From assembly GCA_041390625.1 (NCBI GenBank), contig JAWKPM010000008.1, positions 124,001 through 188,000 of the forward strand: 64,000 nt of DNA, given 5' to 3'. The notes below the pieces were generated by a model, which saw only the letters and a list, made by a program, of their open reading frames with translations, did not search any database and was not told where the DNA came from. Below are positions 35,169-45,600 of the stretch, piece by piece (the stretch's first letter is position 1; each line of letters starts with the position of its first letter). A program made the position numbers and the translations under genes. Source of the stretch: RBC038 sp041390625. GTDB lineage: Bacteria > Chloroflexota > Dehalococcoidia > UBA2979.

Positions 35169-35456
35169 TCAACGCGCGCGAAGGCGCGCCCCACGCGCGA
35201 ACAACGCGCGCTCGCGAGCGCCTCGCAGGACGACGGCCGCTTCGCCGGCGACTTCTGCCTCGATGGTAGCCAATGCGGCGGTGCGCTGTTCACGAAGCGC
35301 CGTCGCAAACCGGCGCGGTCCGGCCGCGACGCTCGGGGGCGTCGTCGCCGGCGAGACGGACAGGAACGACCGGCCGACCTTGAGGCCAAGCGGCGTCGGG
35401 AAGGTCGGGCCGGGCTACCGATGCTGGGTGGCGCTCGCCTGGAAGTGAGCACCCAT
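35169..35456 (-). pseudogene. Small upstream gene broken by an in-frame TAG, coupled to the 637-aa gene
   Basis: From ATG at 35456 the frame reads MGAHFQASATQHR, stop TAG at 35417-35415, then continues open for 81 codons (PGPTFPTPLGLKVGRSFLSV ... LATIEAEVAGEAAVVLRG) to TGA at 35171-35169. The TGA is followed at once by GGAGG and the GTG of the next gene, the classic layout of a coupled gene pair. No good start exists after the TAG until late. I read it as a gene inactivated by one base change, or less likely a suppressed stop. Confidence 0.35.
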
Positions 35457-35555
35457 TGGATCAACAGACGTCGCCCGAGGAGCCGCCCGCAACGACTCCC
35501 GCTCCATCAGCGGTACGATGCGGTCAAGTGGATCCGGAGCTGGACGAGGCCTGAG

Positions 35556-37469
35556 ATGAAAGCGAACGCAACATCGCTGCTGGGCATCTTTGAGAACAAG
35601 ATGCAGATCGAGGTGCCTCTGTTCCAGCGCCAGTACGTCTGGGAGCAAGAACGTCACTGGGAGCCGCTCTGGGAAGACGTCTCGCGCAAGTTCACCGAGT
35701 ACCTCGAAGGACGGCGAGATGCGCCCATTCACTTCCTCGGAGCGATGGTGCTGGACCAGAAGATGGTGCCGGTAACTCATGTCCAGCGACGCCAGGTGAT
35801 CGACGGGCAGCAGCGCTTGACGACGCTGCAGGTCTTCCTCGCGTCTCTGCGCGACTTCTGTCGGGAGCGCGGATGCGAGGAACTGGGTAACGAATGCGAC
35901 GGGTTCACGCTCAACCGCGGCATGATGGTCGATCCTGACGTCGACCGGTTCAAGGTGTGGCCTACGCAGGCCGATCGGGCGCAGTTCGTCGACGTGATGA
36001 CATCTGCATCACGTGAAGAGCTGGAACGGAGGCATCCTCTCGTTCGTCAGAAATACGCGAGGAAGCCTGACCCCCGCCCCCGGATGGTCGAGGCGTATCT
36101 GTACTTCCATGACCAACTCACCGAGTACTTCCTCGGCTCAGACGACGACCCTCCCCTGTTTGCCGAAGCACCGCTGGCCGCCCGGTTGGATGAGTGCTTC
36201 CAGGCGCTGAAGAACGCGATTCAGGTAGTCGCGATCGACCTCGAAGAGGACGACGACACGCAGGTGATTTTCGAAACTCTGAACGCTCGTGGGGAGCCGC
36301 TTCTGCCGGCAGACCTCCTGAGGAACTACATCTTCCTTCGGGCTAGGCGGTTCGGAGAACCCCAAGAGCCTTTATATCAGGAGTTCTGGAGCCCGTTCGA
36401 TAGTGACTTCTGGCGCATCCAAGCTCGCCAGGGACGACTGAACCGACCCCGCAGCGACCTGTTCATTCAGCACTTCCTCGCCAGCCGGCAGGGGCGGGAT
36501 GTGCCGATTGCCCACCTGTTCGTCGAGTATCGACACTGGATTGAGAGGTCGAATCCATTCGGGAGCGTCCGTTCGGAGCTCGAGACGCTCGCACGGCAAC
36601 GGGACGACTTCCGTGAAATCATCGCGCCCACGAAAGCATCTCCGCTTCACGGTTTGGCTCAGTTTCTCGATGCATTCGACGTTCGAACGGCGTACCCGCT
36701 CCTTCTCGCAATGCTCGATCGGCGACCCGCCGATGACGACATTCAGGAGATTGCACGTGTGCTGGAGTCGTATCTTCTGCGCCGCGCCGTGCTCGGCATG
36801 ACAACGAAGAACTATAGTCGGTTGTTCCTCCAGCTCACCCGCTCACTTCAGCGCGATGGATTTCGCGCATATGTGCTCGCTGGTGAGCTACTCAAACTTG
36901 ATGGTCCATCCACGGCATGGCCGGACGATCAAGTGTTCGCTCACGCCTGGATGACACAGCACATTTACCACGTGCTGAATAACCCAAAACTTGTGCTTAT
37001 CCTAAGTCGCCTGAGCCAGACGTACGAGGACAATAAGTCGGGCTCAGTGACGGTCGAGGGCAACCTCTCGGTCGAGCATCTCTTGCCTCAGTCTTGGATC
37101 GAGCACTGGCCATTGCCAGATGGCTCACATGGCATGACACCGACTGAAGTAGCCCAGAGTCCGGACGATCCGCGCGCGGAATCCACTGCTCGGCGCAACG
37201 AGGTCCTGCACACCTTGGGTAATCTGACTATCCTGCCGCCGGGGGCGAACTCGTGGGTCTCGAACGCCTCGTGGGAGGAGAAGCGCCCGAAGATCCTCCA
37301 GAAGGCGCTGTTGCCCATCAACCCCGGCGCGCTCTTTGATGAGGAACACTGGGACGAGTCATCAATCGAGCGCCGCGGTCGGGAGCTCCTCGAGCGGGCA
37401 TTGCAGCTGTGGCCTAGGGGTGAGGCTCCCCCTGCAGGCCCTACCTTCATTGGCGGGGTGAACCGATGA
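35556..37469 (+). CDS. DUF262/DUF1524 (GmrSD-like) nuclease, 637 aa
   Basis: The N-terminal DUF262 domain has PLFQRQYVWEQE (about 21-32) and IDGQQRLTTL (82-91), the ParB-like nucleotide-hydrolysing signature of GmrS-type proteins. The C-terminal DUF1524 domain has EHLLPQSW (His508) and LGNLTILPPGANSWVSN (Asn about 556), the HNH-type nuclease core. Both halves being fused is the layout of single-chain GmrSD/type IV restriction enzymes that cut modified DNA. ATG at 35556; the frame upstream is open but low-complexity. The next gene overlaps its stop by four bases (ATGA). DNA in the middle of the gene (36700-37050) is less GC-rich, which fits transfer. Confidence 0.88.
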   Translation: MKANATSLLGIFENKMQIEVPLFQRQYVWEQERHWEPLWEDVSRKFTEYLEGRRDAPIHFLGAMVLDQKMVPVTHVQRRQVIDGQQRLTTLQVFLASLRDFCRERGCEELGNECDGFTLNRGMMVDPDVDRFKVWPTQADRAQFVDVMTSASREELERRHPLVRQKYARKPDPRPRMVEAYLYFHDQLTEYFLGSDDDPPLFAEAPLAARLDECFQALKNAIQVVAIDLEEDDDTQVIFETLNARGEPLLPADLLRNYIFLRARRFGEPQEPLYQEFWSPFDSDFWRIQARQGRLNRPRSDLFIQHFLASRQGRDVPIAHLFVEYRHWIERSNPFGSVRSELETLARQRDDFREIIAPTKASPLHGLAQFLDAFDVRTAYPLLLAMLDRRPADDDIQEIARVLESYLLRRAVLGMTTKNYSRLFLQLTRSLQRDGFRAYVLAGELLKLDGPSTAWPDDQVFAHAWMTQHIYHVLNNPKLVLILSRLSQTYEDNKSGSVTVEGNLSVEHLLPQSWIEHWPLPDGSHGMTPTEVAQSPDDPRAESTARRNEVLHTLGNLTILPPGANSWVSNASWEEKRPKILQKALLPINPGALFDEEHWDESSIERRGRELLERALQLWPRGEAPPAGPTFIGGVNR

Positions 37470-38035
37470 TCCGCGGACTCACCGCGGCAAACGACATCGC
37501 GACAGCACAGCGAGCACTTCGAGAAGCGGCGTACGCCAACGGGGTTCTACTCGAGCGGACTGTCGGATTCCCTGGTGGAAGCAACCGTGTCGAGATCGCG
37601 TGGCATCCAGGCATTGGCGTGTGGGTGCATATCGACACTCGCGAAGAGGCCACCCGCAGAGACGGTCACCCCACTCACTACTGGAATCCCATCGGGCTTG
37701 CGGACGCCTCCCCGGAGAATGCCAACCTGTCCGTTGCAGTCGAGGTCAACCCGCCGATAGAGGGTGCAACGGCTCGGATTGCGGGCCTCTTCGGACGCGA
37801 AGATGACGGCACGATCGCGCTTCTCCATCGCGGAAAGATCGGTGGTGGCCGAGCCGGCGTGGGGCAGGAGCTGTTCTGGCAGATGTTCCAGGGGCAGCGA
37901 GCATTTGCGGGTGTCGCAGGGGAGTTAGTCGACTGTGCCATCGTGACGCGTCTAGGAAGTGCCAGTGTGATAACCGACCTCCACCGCTTTGCGGCGGATG
38001 TCGCGCGGATGAAGGCCACGGTTAGGCGTCGCTAG
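37466..38035 (+). CDS. Unknown partner of the GmrSD-like nuclease, 189 aa
   Basis: Not recognised. ATG overlaps the nuclease stop by four bases, so the two are made together. Mixed alpha/beta with NRVEIAWHPGIGVWVHIDTR, THYWNPIGLADASPENANLS and a basic C-terminal helix (RFAADVARMKATVRRR). No catalytic motif seen. It may be an inhibitor, a sensor or a second subunit of the nuclease. Its partner role is inferred only from coupling. Confidence 0.65.
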   Translation: MIRGLTAANDIATAQRALREAAYANGVLLERTVGFPGGSNRVEIAWHPGIGVWVHIDTREEATRRDGHPTHYWNPIGLADASPENANLSVAVEVNPPIEGATARIAGLFGREDDGTIALLHRGKIGGGRAGVGQELFWQMFQGQRAFAGVAGELVDCAIVTRLGSASVITDLHRFAADVARMKATVRRR

Positions 38036-38220
38036 CGAACCTGGCGGCAGCACTCCGATATGGGGCGTGGGTTCCACCAACTCGGGTAGTCGGCAGCGGG
38101 CTCGTACTCCCTTAAGAGATGCGCTGTGCGAGTTGCGGGAAGGTGGCACGCCTCACCCAATTGCCAGATCGTGGGCCTTGCGCGGAGAAGGTCTCACCGG
38201 CGAAGCGCTTCCTCATTCCC

Positions 38221-39618
38221 TCATCGTGGTCGGCCTATCTCCAGGTACTTGGTGCCACGACTCCTAGCGAGGCTGATGCCGCTCGGATAGCGAGGATGTG
38301 CCACCCGGAGTCCATAGTCGACCTTGCCTTGAATCCACACCGTCGAATACTCAGTCGCCAAGGCGAAGATCGCCCGATGCAGGGGGCCTGCAGTGCTCTC
38401 CAAGAAGGGCCGACGGCTGGTCTCGCTGAAGTCATCACTACGGGGTCCACCTCCGGCAGGTGGAGACGCTTCGATCAATATTCGCAACGAGGCGACTAGA
38501 CCGTCCGGGTCCGACACGGAGCTGAGGTCAAGCATGTAGTCAACAACCGGACCGGCTGTCGCTCCGAGTTGCTGGTCGAAGCGCTCTGCCGCTTCTGCTC
38601 CGAAGAACTCAGTAAAGCCCCGAGACGTGCCGCTGGGTAGCCAGGTAAGGCGCGCGTGCTCAGAGGAGATTACGGTTCGGATGTAGTCACGATGCTGGCT
38701 CCACAGGTCGCCGCCGTCACAATCGATCTCCGCAACGTCTAGCCAACTGATGTGCCTGACGAGTGGGAAGGTCGCCCGGAAGTCATCAAACTCCCGCACG
38801 GACCGCAGTGAGTCTGCCGCGTCCTCGGCGCGTACGCGGTCGAACGGAGTGAGGAAGACCAGAGCCAGCTGACGGCCGGGGTACTTCGCGGCGAGACCTT
38901 CGCGGTAGCGCGCGAGCTGACCTGGCATCGTCGACTCCTCGCGCGTCTTCACTTCGACCCCGAGCACCCGGGTCGGGCCGTCGAAGATCACAAGGTCGAC
39001 GCGACCCGAGGTAATCGGGTCCTCGGCCATCACTGTGACGTCGGCAGTCGGGGTGTCCCACTCCGCCGGGGCAGCAAGGCGCCAGAACACGTCGAAGAGC
39101 CGACGGTCGCCCTGGTAGCTCCACCGAAGCATGGCGCCGAGAAACGCCGAGTGGTACGGCTCCGTGCGAGTGCTAACACTGTGCATCACTCGAAAGATGT
39201 TCGGGAGCTGAACGACCAGGGAATCCCGAATCATCCCGAGGCGATCGAGGATGTTCCGGAGCAGCCCAGATTCGGCGGCTCTCGCGAGCGTTCCTTCATC
39301 GAACCGATCTTGACGGATGACGGTTGTGAGTACCTTCTCGATGGTCGCGATATCGGCATGGCGCAAGAAGGTGGGCTCGTCGAAGTCCCGCTGAGCGCTT
39401 GACCAGGCGCCCCAGTTGAAGCCATTCAGTACCCAGTGGCCGTCCCTGCATGCCGTGACGAAGCGGTCCAGGGTCTCGCTCTTCTCGTGCCACGGGAGGA
39501 TGTTGACGCCACCCTCGCGCTCGACTGAATGCCAGAAACCGTGCCCTGTGCCATCGTCAAAGGCCGGCAAGTACTCGAGAAGCGCGTCGATTCGAGCCAC
39601 GAGAGCATCGGCTGTCAC
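38221..39618 (-). CDS. DUF6508 - PD-(D/E)XK nuclease fusion, 465 aa
   Basis: The first 130 residues fit DUF6508 (LVARIDALLEYLPAFDDGTG, VTACRDGHWVLNGFNWGAW, TTVIRQDRFDEGTLARAAES). From about 140 a PD-(D/E)XK nuclease follows, with Asp208 in SGRVDLVIFD and Glu222/Lys224 in GVEVKTREES, then Gln234 and a Tyr. A C-terminal domain of about 130 residues is unassigned. GTG at 39618 has AAGGGA upstream. It is divergent from addB (109-base shared region) and could be part of the same defence unit. DUF6508 is unknown in function; the fusion suggests it controls or targets the nuclease. Confidence 0.8.
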   Translation of the reverse strand: MTADALVARIDALLEYLPAFDDGTGHGFWHSVEREGGVNILPWHEKSETLDRFVTACRDGHWVLNGFNWGAWSSAQRDFDEPTFLRHADIATIEKVLTTVIRQDRFDEGTLARAAESGLLRNILDRLGMIRDSLVVQLPNIFRVMHSVSTRTEPYHSAFLGAMLRWSYQGDRRLFDVFWRLAAPAEWDTPTADVTVMAEDPITSGRVDLVIFDGPTRVLGVEVKTREESTMPGQLARYREGLAAKYPGRQLALVFLTPFDRVRAEDAADSLRSVREFDDFRATFPLVRHISWLDVAEIDCDGGDLWSQHRDYIRTVISSEHARLTWLPSGTSRGFTEFFGAEAAERFDQQLGATAGPVVDYMLDLSSVSDPDGLVASLRILIEASPPAGGGPRSDDFSETSRRPFLESTAGPLHRAIFALATEYSTVWIQGKVDYGLRVAHPRYPSGISLARSRGTKYLEIGRPR

Positions 39619-39727
39619 GACCCGTCCCTTCGTACGTCGGACTTGCCACCCTGCATCGCACCGCGGGCGTCATGCTAAGGCGCTGGCGTGCGGACGACAG
39701 TATCGATGCTTGGAGTAGAGTGCGGCG

Positions 39728-42655
39728 GTGGCTGGGCTCCTAATCGTTAATGGACCGCCAGGGGCGGGGAAGACAGAGCACCTCGTCTCGCGCGCGGTCG
39801 AGCGATATCAGGTCGATCGCTTCGCTTCGACGCTCATCCTGGTGCCGACGTCGCGTCATGCCGATCAGGTCCGCCGTCGCATCGTGGCGCGGTGCGGCGT
39901 GGCCCTAAACCTCGATGTCACGACACTCGGGCTCTTCACGCGACGGTTTGCCAGCGGAGCCTCCCCCGAGGTGACGGCCGAACTCCTGCGGCGCACCACC
40001 CTCGGATTGATCGACTCGGGCGCCGCTGCGCGGTTCGCGCCGATCGCGGACACCCCGGGGTTGCACGAGCTCGTCGGCGCGGCGGTCGACGAGCTCGCCG
40101 CTGCGGACGTGGACGCGGCCGTCTTCGAGGAGACAGCGAATCGCACGCCGAGCCTCGACCTGGCAGCGCTGGCGTCGATCTATTCGGCATACCGACGGGC
40201 GCTCGATGCACGAGGCTGGCACGACGCGCGCGAGGCGCCCACGCAGGCGGCTGCCGCCATCCGCGAGGATGCGGCGCTGCCCACCCTCGTCTTGATCGAT
40301 TCATTCGAGTTCCTCGGCCCACGCGAGGTCAATCTCGTCGCCGCGCTCGCCGAACGCACCGACGTGCTCGTCGCTCTCGACGTCGCGGGAGGAGCGCGGG
40401 CGCAGTGGACTGGTGATCAACTCGAGGCCCACCTTCCGGCGCTGACGCGGCTGGACCTGCCGGCACGGCAGATCGGCGAGCGGATCTCGACGCACCTGGC
40501 GCTGGACTCCGAGGGGCAACTGCGCGGCATCGCTCGGGTGATCAAGCAAACGTTGGCGGACGAGCCGGAGCTGCGGCCGTCCGATGTCGCCGTGGTCTTC
40601 CGCCAAGTCTCCCCACACCTGGCGCTGGCGCGGCGCGTCTTCAAGGAGTTCGACCTCCCGCTTGACCCGGCGGCAGGAGAACGGCTGACGGCGCGACCGC
40701 TCGGAGCATGGTTGTTGGGACTGCTCCGCTTGCCAGCGCACGACTGGCGTCTCACGCGGCTTGCGGAGCTCCTGCGATCCCCGTTCCTCGATCAACGACC
40801 GTGGGGCGTCGAAGTCGACACGGTCGATCACGTGATGCGAGTCGGTCGCCAGCACCGGCTGGTCTCGGGCCTCGACGACCTGTTCGAGCTGCCTCGTGCA
40901 CTGGAGCTCGAAGCGGAGCGCGCGGACGATTCGGGCCAGGGCCGTTTCGCAGCTCGATTGCGGGCAGCCGGCAGCGCTCTCGAACGGATCACCGCCTCGC
41001 TAACGGGGCTGCTCCTCGCTCCACCGATGACTATGGGGGCGTGGTCGGGCGCGTTAGGCGAGGTGTTGTTCGGTCAGGACGGGCTGCTCGAAGGGAGCGC
41101 GGCGCGCATCGACACCTTCGACGTCGAGGTAGACGCTCTTCGCGCGGAACTCGGAGCGCTGCTGGCCATCGACGAGGCACTCGGGAACGAGCCCGTCACG
41201 CTCGCCGCGTTCACGAGGGAGATCGAAGCTCGCCTGGAGCGCCCGGGCGCCCTGCTGCGCGAGGCGGGTGGGGTTCTGCTCGCACCGATGCACACGCTGC
41301 ACGGCCTCCGCTTCTCGCACGTGTTCATCGCCGACCTCGTCGAAGGCGCCTTTCCGGCTCCTCGCCGCGCGGTGGGGCTGCTCGACGCGGGCGCGCGCAT
41401 CCTGCTGGAGGGTGAGGGTCTGGAGCTGCCCCCGGAGGCAAGGGCACGTGAGGCCGAACTCTGGCAGACGGCGTCCTCGAGGGCCGATGTCGCCACCTCG
41501 CTATGGCGCCCGCGCCTCGATGCCAGCGGCCGACCACATGCGGCGTCGTTCTACTTCGACGCGACGGCCGTCGTGCCTCGTGACGAGGCGGGCCTCCAGG
41601 CCCCCGAGCTTGCGGCGTCCCGACCCGAGTTAGCGATCGCGCTCGCAGCGCGCTGGCGCAGGGGGGAGCGTCGGCGGCCGGCAGGGCTCGAGGCATGGGG
41701 ATTGGTCGTTCGCACCTCCGCGCCCATCGAGCAACGCCGTCGATCGTTCGGCGACGCCGGGCCGCACGAGGGGATGCTCGCGGGAGCCGAGTTGGGATGG
41801 CTGACCGGACCGGACGTGCGCTGGAGCGCGAGTCGGCTGGAGGCCTACCGCACGTGCGGCTTCCAGTTCTTCGGGCGCTATGGGCTACGGCTCTCGGAAC
41901 TCGATGACGACATCGCAGAGGCAGACGCAGCGGTCCGCGGCACCGTGATTCACGAGGTGCTCGAGGATGCGCTGGCTCCGCTCGCCCAGGAGGGGCGCGG
42001 CCTGCTGCCCTCGACCGTGCCGGAGACGGTCGACCGCTTGCGCACCAGCGGGCGACGGATCTGGGACTCGGCGCCGGAGCGCCACGCGTTCGGCCGTGGG
42101 GCGTTGTGGCGCTTCGGCTGGGACGACGTAGCGGACGGCCTCGCGCGTCTCCTCTGGCACGAGGCCGAGCTGAACGCGACGCTTGGCGTCACGCGTGTCG
42201 TGCGGCAGGAGCTGCCGATTGATGTGACGCTGCCGGGCATCGAGCCGCCGATGCGCCTCGTGGGCAGCATCGACCGCGTCGACGCCGGCGACGGCGTAAC
42301 GCAGGTCGTCGACTACAAGAGCGGGCGTCCCATCCGCCGCAGCGACGTGGAGTCCGGGCAGCGCTTACAGCTGCAGCTATACGCATTGGCGGCACAGGTG
42401 CAGCTCGGAGCGTCGAGGCTGATCGCGCGCTACGCCTACCTCGACCCGCGCGCCGAGGCGTGGAGCCTCGACAGTGCGTCGGCCGGCGACGAGGCCATCA
42501 TCGAGGCGGCACGCCGCCACGCCGCGGCGGCTCGAGCTTCAATCGCGGCGGGGGACTTCCGCGTGAACCCCAGCGTCGACCCCTGCCCCTCGTACTGCGA
42601 CTTCCGCCATGTCTGCCGCGTCAGCCAGTTCACGAGGTTCAAGCAGTGGAGCTGA
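39728..42655 (+). CDS. addB: AddB/RexB-type helicase-like exonuclease subunit, 975 aa
   Basis: Walker A is NGPPGAGKT (residues 8-16); the helicase motifs that follow are degenerate, as in AddB. The C-terminal PD-(D/E)XK domain has RGTVIHEVLED and VTQVVDYKSG with QLQLYALAA after it. Four Cys for a 4Fe-4S cluster are Cys710 (YRTCGFQF) and Cys953, 957, 963 (DPCPSYCDFRHVC). AddB works with AddA to resect double-strand ends and degrade foreign linear DNA. GTG start is near a TAGAGT -10-like sequence (39716-39721); a leaderless transcript is possible. It sits inside the island, so it is probably cargo rather than the housekeeping copy. AddA overlaps it by 10 bases. Confidence 0.9.
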   Translation: MAGLLIVNGPPGAGKTEHLVSRAVERYQVDRFASTLILVPTSRHADQVRRRIVARCGVALNLDVTTLGLFTRRFASGASPEVTAELLRRTTLGLIDSGAAARFAPIADTPGLHELVGAAVDELAAADVDAAVFEETANRTPSLDLAALASIYSAYRRALDARGWHDAREAPTQAAAAIREDAALPTLVLIDSFEFLGPREVNLVAALAERTDVLVALDVAGGARAQWTGDQLEAHLPALTRLDLPARQIGERISTHLALDSEGQLRGIARVIKQTLADEPELRPSDVAVVFRQVSPHLALARRVFKEFDLPLDPAAGERLTARPLGAWLLGLLRLPAHDWRLTRLAELLRSPFLDQRPWGVEVDTVDHVMRVGRQHRLVSGLDDLFELPRALELEAERADDSGQGRFAARLRAAGSALERITASLTGLLLAPPMTMGAWSGALGEVLFGQDGLLEGSAARIDTFDVEVDALRAELGALLAIDEALGNEPVTLAAFTREIEARLERPGALLREAGGVLLAPMHTLHGLRFSHVFIADLVEGAFPAPRRAVGLLDAGARILLEGEGLELPPEARAREAELWQTASSRADVATSLWRPRLDASGRPHAASFYFDATAVVPRDEAGLQAPELAASRPELAIALAARWRRGERRRPAGLEAWGLVVRTSAPIEQRRRSFGDAGPHEGMLAGAELGWLTGPDVRWSASRLEAYRTCGFQFFGRYGLRLSELDDDIAEADAAVRGTVIHEVLEDALAPLAQEGRGLLPSTVPETVDRLRTSGRRIWDSAPERHAFGRGALWRFGWDDVADGLARLLWHEAELNATLGVTRVVRQELPIDVTLPGIEPPMRLVGSIDRVDAGDGVTQVVDYKSGRPIRRSDVESGQRLQLQLYALAAQVQLGASRLIARYAYLDPRAEAWSLDSASAGDEAIIEAARRHAAAARASIAAGDFRVNPSVDPCPSYCDFRHVCRVSQFTRFKQWS

Positions 42656-45600
42656 CGGCCGAACAGCGCTCGATCATCGAGGCTGTGGACGGCGACCTCG
42701 CCGTCACGGCCGGTGCCGGCAGCGGCAAGACCCACGTGCTGGTGCAGCGGTACCTGCGCCTGCTCGAGCGCTGCTCCGTGCCGGAGATCGCCGCCGTGAC
42801 GTTCACTGAGGCCGCGGCTGCCGAAATGCGCGAGCGCGTGCGACGAGCCGTGATGACCGACCCCGCCCTGCAGGCGCACCGCGTAGCCCTCGATGAAGCG
42901 GCGATCGGCACGATTCACTCACTTGCCCTCAGGCTGCTCCGGGAGCACCCGGTCGAAGCGGGCATCGACCCGACGGCGCACGTGCTCGCGGAAGACGAGG
43001 CGGAGCTTTTACGGCGCGCCGCCTGCGTCGAGGCGGTCGATGCTGCTGCCGAGTCCGGCGACGTTCGCACGCTCGCGCTGCGACACATTGGGTCGTACCA
43101 CGTGCAGCTCCAGCTACCGCTGATGCTCTCGCAGCGCGACGATGTCGGGACAGCCCTGGCAGCGATGGGAGAGGACGCGGCCGGCTGGCCTGAGTACGTG
43201 AGAACCATCCTCGACACGACGTATGAGGCCGACCGTCGCGCGCTGCGCTCGAGCGTCGCCGCCGTCGCTGCCGACCTCGAGCGCGACGGAACGGGCGCGA
43301 GCGACCGTCTCGCTTCGATCGCCGTTGCGGTCCTCGCAAGCATCGCGCATGGCCTCGCGAACCCGGACTGGCCCACGTTCGCGGCGGCGGTCGATGAAGC
43401 GCGGCGACAGACAGACTTGCGACCGGGGAGCCGCACGGCGTCCCCGGATGTTGACGTGAAAGCCGCGTTCCAGGTGCTGCGCGAGCTTGCCGACCGAATC
43501 GTGGCACTGCCCGCGTGGAACGAGCACGACCAGCCCGCGCTCGAAGCGCTGGAGGGACTACGTGCCATGTTCGAGGACGCTGCCGCGCGGTACCAGGCGT
43601 CGAAGCGTGAGTTGCATGCGCTCGACTTCCTCGACCTGGAGGTTGGCGCGGTTGCGCTGCTCACCCACCACGAGCACGTGGCGCGCGCGGTGCGGGGGTC
43701 GTTCCGGTACCTGATGGTCGACGAGGCACAGGACATCAACCCCGCTCAGGCCGAGCTCATCCACCTCGTTGCCGGCGATGGTGGCGAGCAGCCATGCCCG
43801 GAACTCTTTCTCGTAGGCGATGCGAAACAGTCCATCTACCGCTTCCGAGGCGCCGATGTCGCTCGATTCAATGCGCTGCGCGAGCTGGTGACGGCGCGAG
43901 GCGGCCGGTGGTTGCCCCTCAGCCAGTCGTTCCGCACGCATGCGCCGCTGGTCGAGCGCCTCAACGAACTCTTCGGCGAGGTATTTGCAGGCGCGAGCCG
44001 CCCGTTCGAGGCAGTGATGGAGTCGATGACAGGGCGCCCGACACCCGCTCCGGGACCAGCGCCGCACCTCGTGCTCTCGCCCATCGGCAGCCAGACTCCG
44101 GCCGGCACTCGCGCCAGCGATCACGCTCGCCGCCGCGTTGAAGCAGACCTCGTGGCAGCCGAGGTCGCCTCGATCCTCAAGGCGGGATGGCTCGTGTGGG
44201 ACCGTCGCACGGAGTCGACGCGCTCTGCTCGACCGGGCGATTTCGCGATACTGCTTCGCCGCTTCTCCAACGTGCACGCCTTCGAGCAGGCGTTGGAGTC
44301 GCATGGCGTCCCGTACACGACACCCAGCGGCACGGGATTCTTCACCCGCCAGGAGGTGGTCGACTGCGGGCACCTCCTGCGCTGGCTCTCAGAGCCGCAC
44401 GACGAGATCGCGCTGGCGGGCGTGCTCCGCTCGCCGTTCTTCGCCCTGTCCGATCCCACACTTCTGGCACTGCGCGCGAACCGTCGGCCGTTGGTCACGG
44501 CCCTCGACCGGCCGCCAATGAACCTCGAGGGCGACGAGCGGGCACGCTGCCTCCATGCAGCGACTGTGCTGCGGGCGCTGCGGGACAGCGCAGGGGCCGC
44601 GCCTCCCGATGAGCTGCTTGAGCGTGCCCTCGAGCTCACGGCGCTCGAGGCGTCGTGGGCGCCGCTCGAGGGCGGAGAGCAGGCGCGCGCGAACATTCGC
44701 AAGCTCGCGCGGATCGTGCGGACGCTGGCCGGTCACTCCCTGTCCGAGGTCGTCGAGTACCTAGAGCAGCGACGGGACGATCTCGATGCCCGTGAGGGGC
44801 CCGCAGTCCTCGACCGCCCAGACGCGGTGCAGCTGATGACCGTGCACGGCTCGAAGGGGCTCGAGTTCCCCATCGTGTTCGTGCCCGAGGCGCACCTTGA
44901 TTCACGCGACTCGTACGCCGCGGTGCGCTGGCGCCGAGTCGAGGGCGTCGGGGCCACGCTCGAACGGGACCACGACGATCGTGCGCGGCCGAAGCCCGGG
45001 TTCTACGCCCACTTGCAGCGGCTCGACGAGCTCGAAGAGTCGGCGGAGCATCGACGGCTCCTCTACGTTGCTGCGACACGTGCTGCGGACTACCTGCACG
45101 TTTCGGGCGACGACGGACCGCAAGGCTGGCTCGGCATCGCTCTCGGCGCGTACGCCGCGGGAGCGATCCGCGAGATCGATCTGCGCCCCCCGGCGGTAGT
45201 CGACGTCGCGTCCATCGTCGCTCGATCCGGCCCTCGCCCATTGCAGCCCGTCCCCGAGGCAGATGAGGTGGATTACGTCGCGCCACTCCTCGCACGACCC
45301 CGCGTCATCCCCATTCGCGCGAGCACCCCAGCCACGGCGCTGCGTCCGCCGAGCGAGACGCGGCGGGGCATCCGAAGTGATGATGGCCTCGGCGCTCTGC
45401 GCGGGCGTGTCGTCCACCGCGCCATCGAAGTCTCGGGCGGGGCGGTGGAATCTCTCGACGAGCGGGCGCTGGCCGAGCTCGCGATCGAGGAGAGCAACCG
45501 AGCCATCGACGGCAGCGTCGCGGACCGCATCGCGACCGACGTGGCCTCCATGTTGGAGCGATTCCGGGCGTCATCGGTTGGCGCGGTTCTACTCGATGAC

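Noticed and set aside
38119..38499. Plus-strand frame beginning MRCASCGK, like a zinc finger
   Set aside because: It overlaps the 3' end of the DUF6508-nuclease gene over most of its length and loses any Cys pattern after the start.
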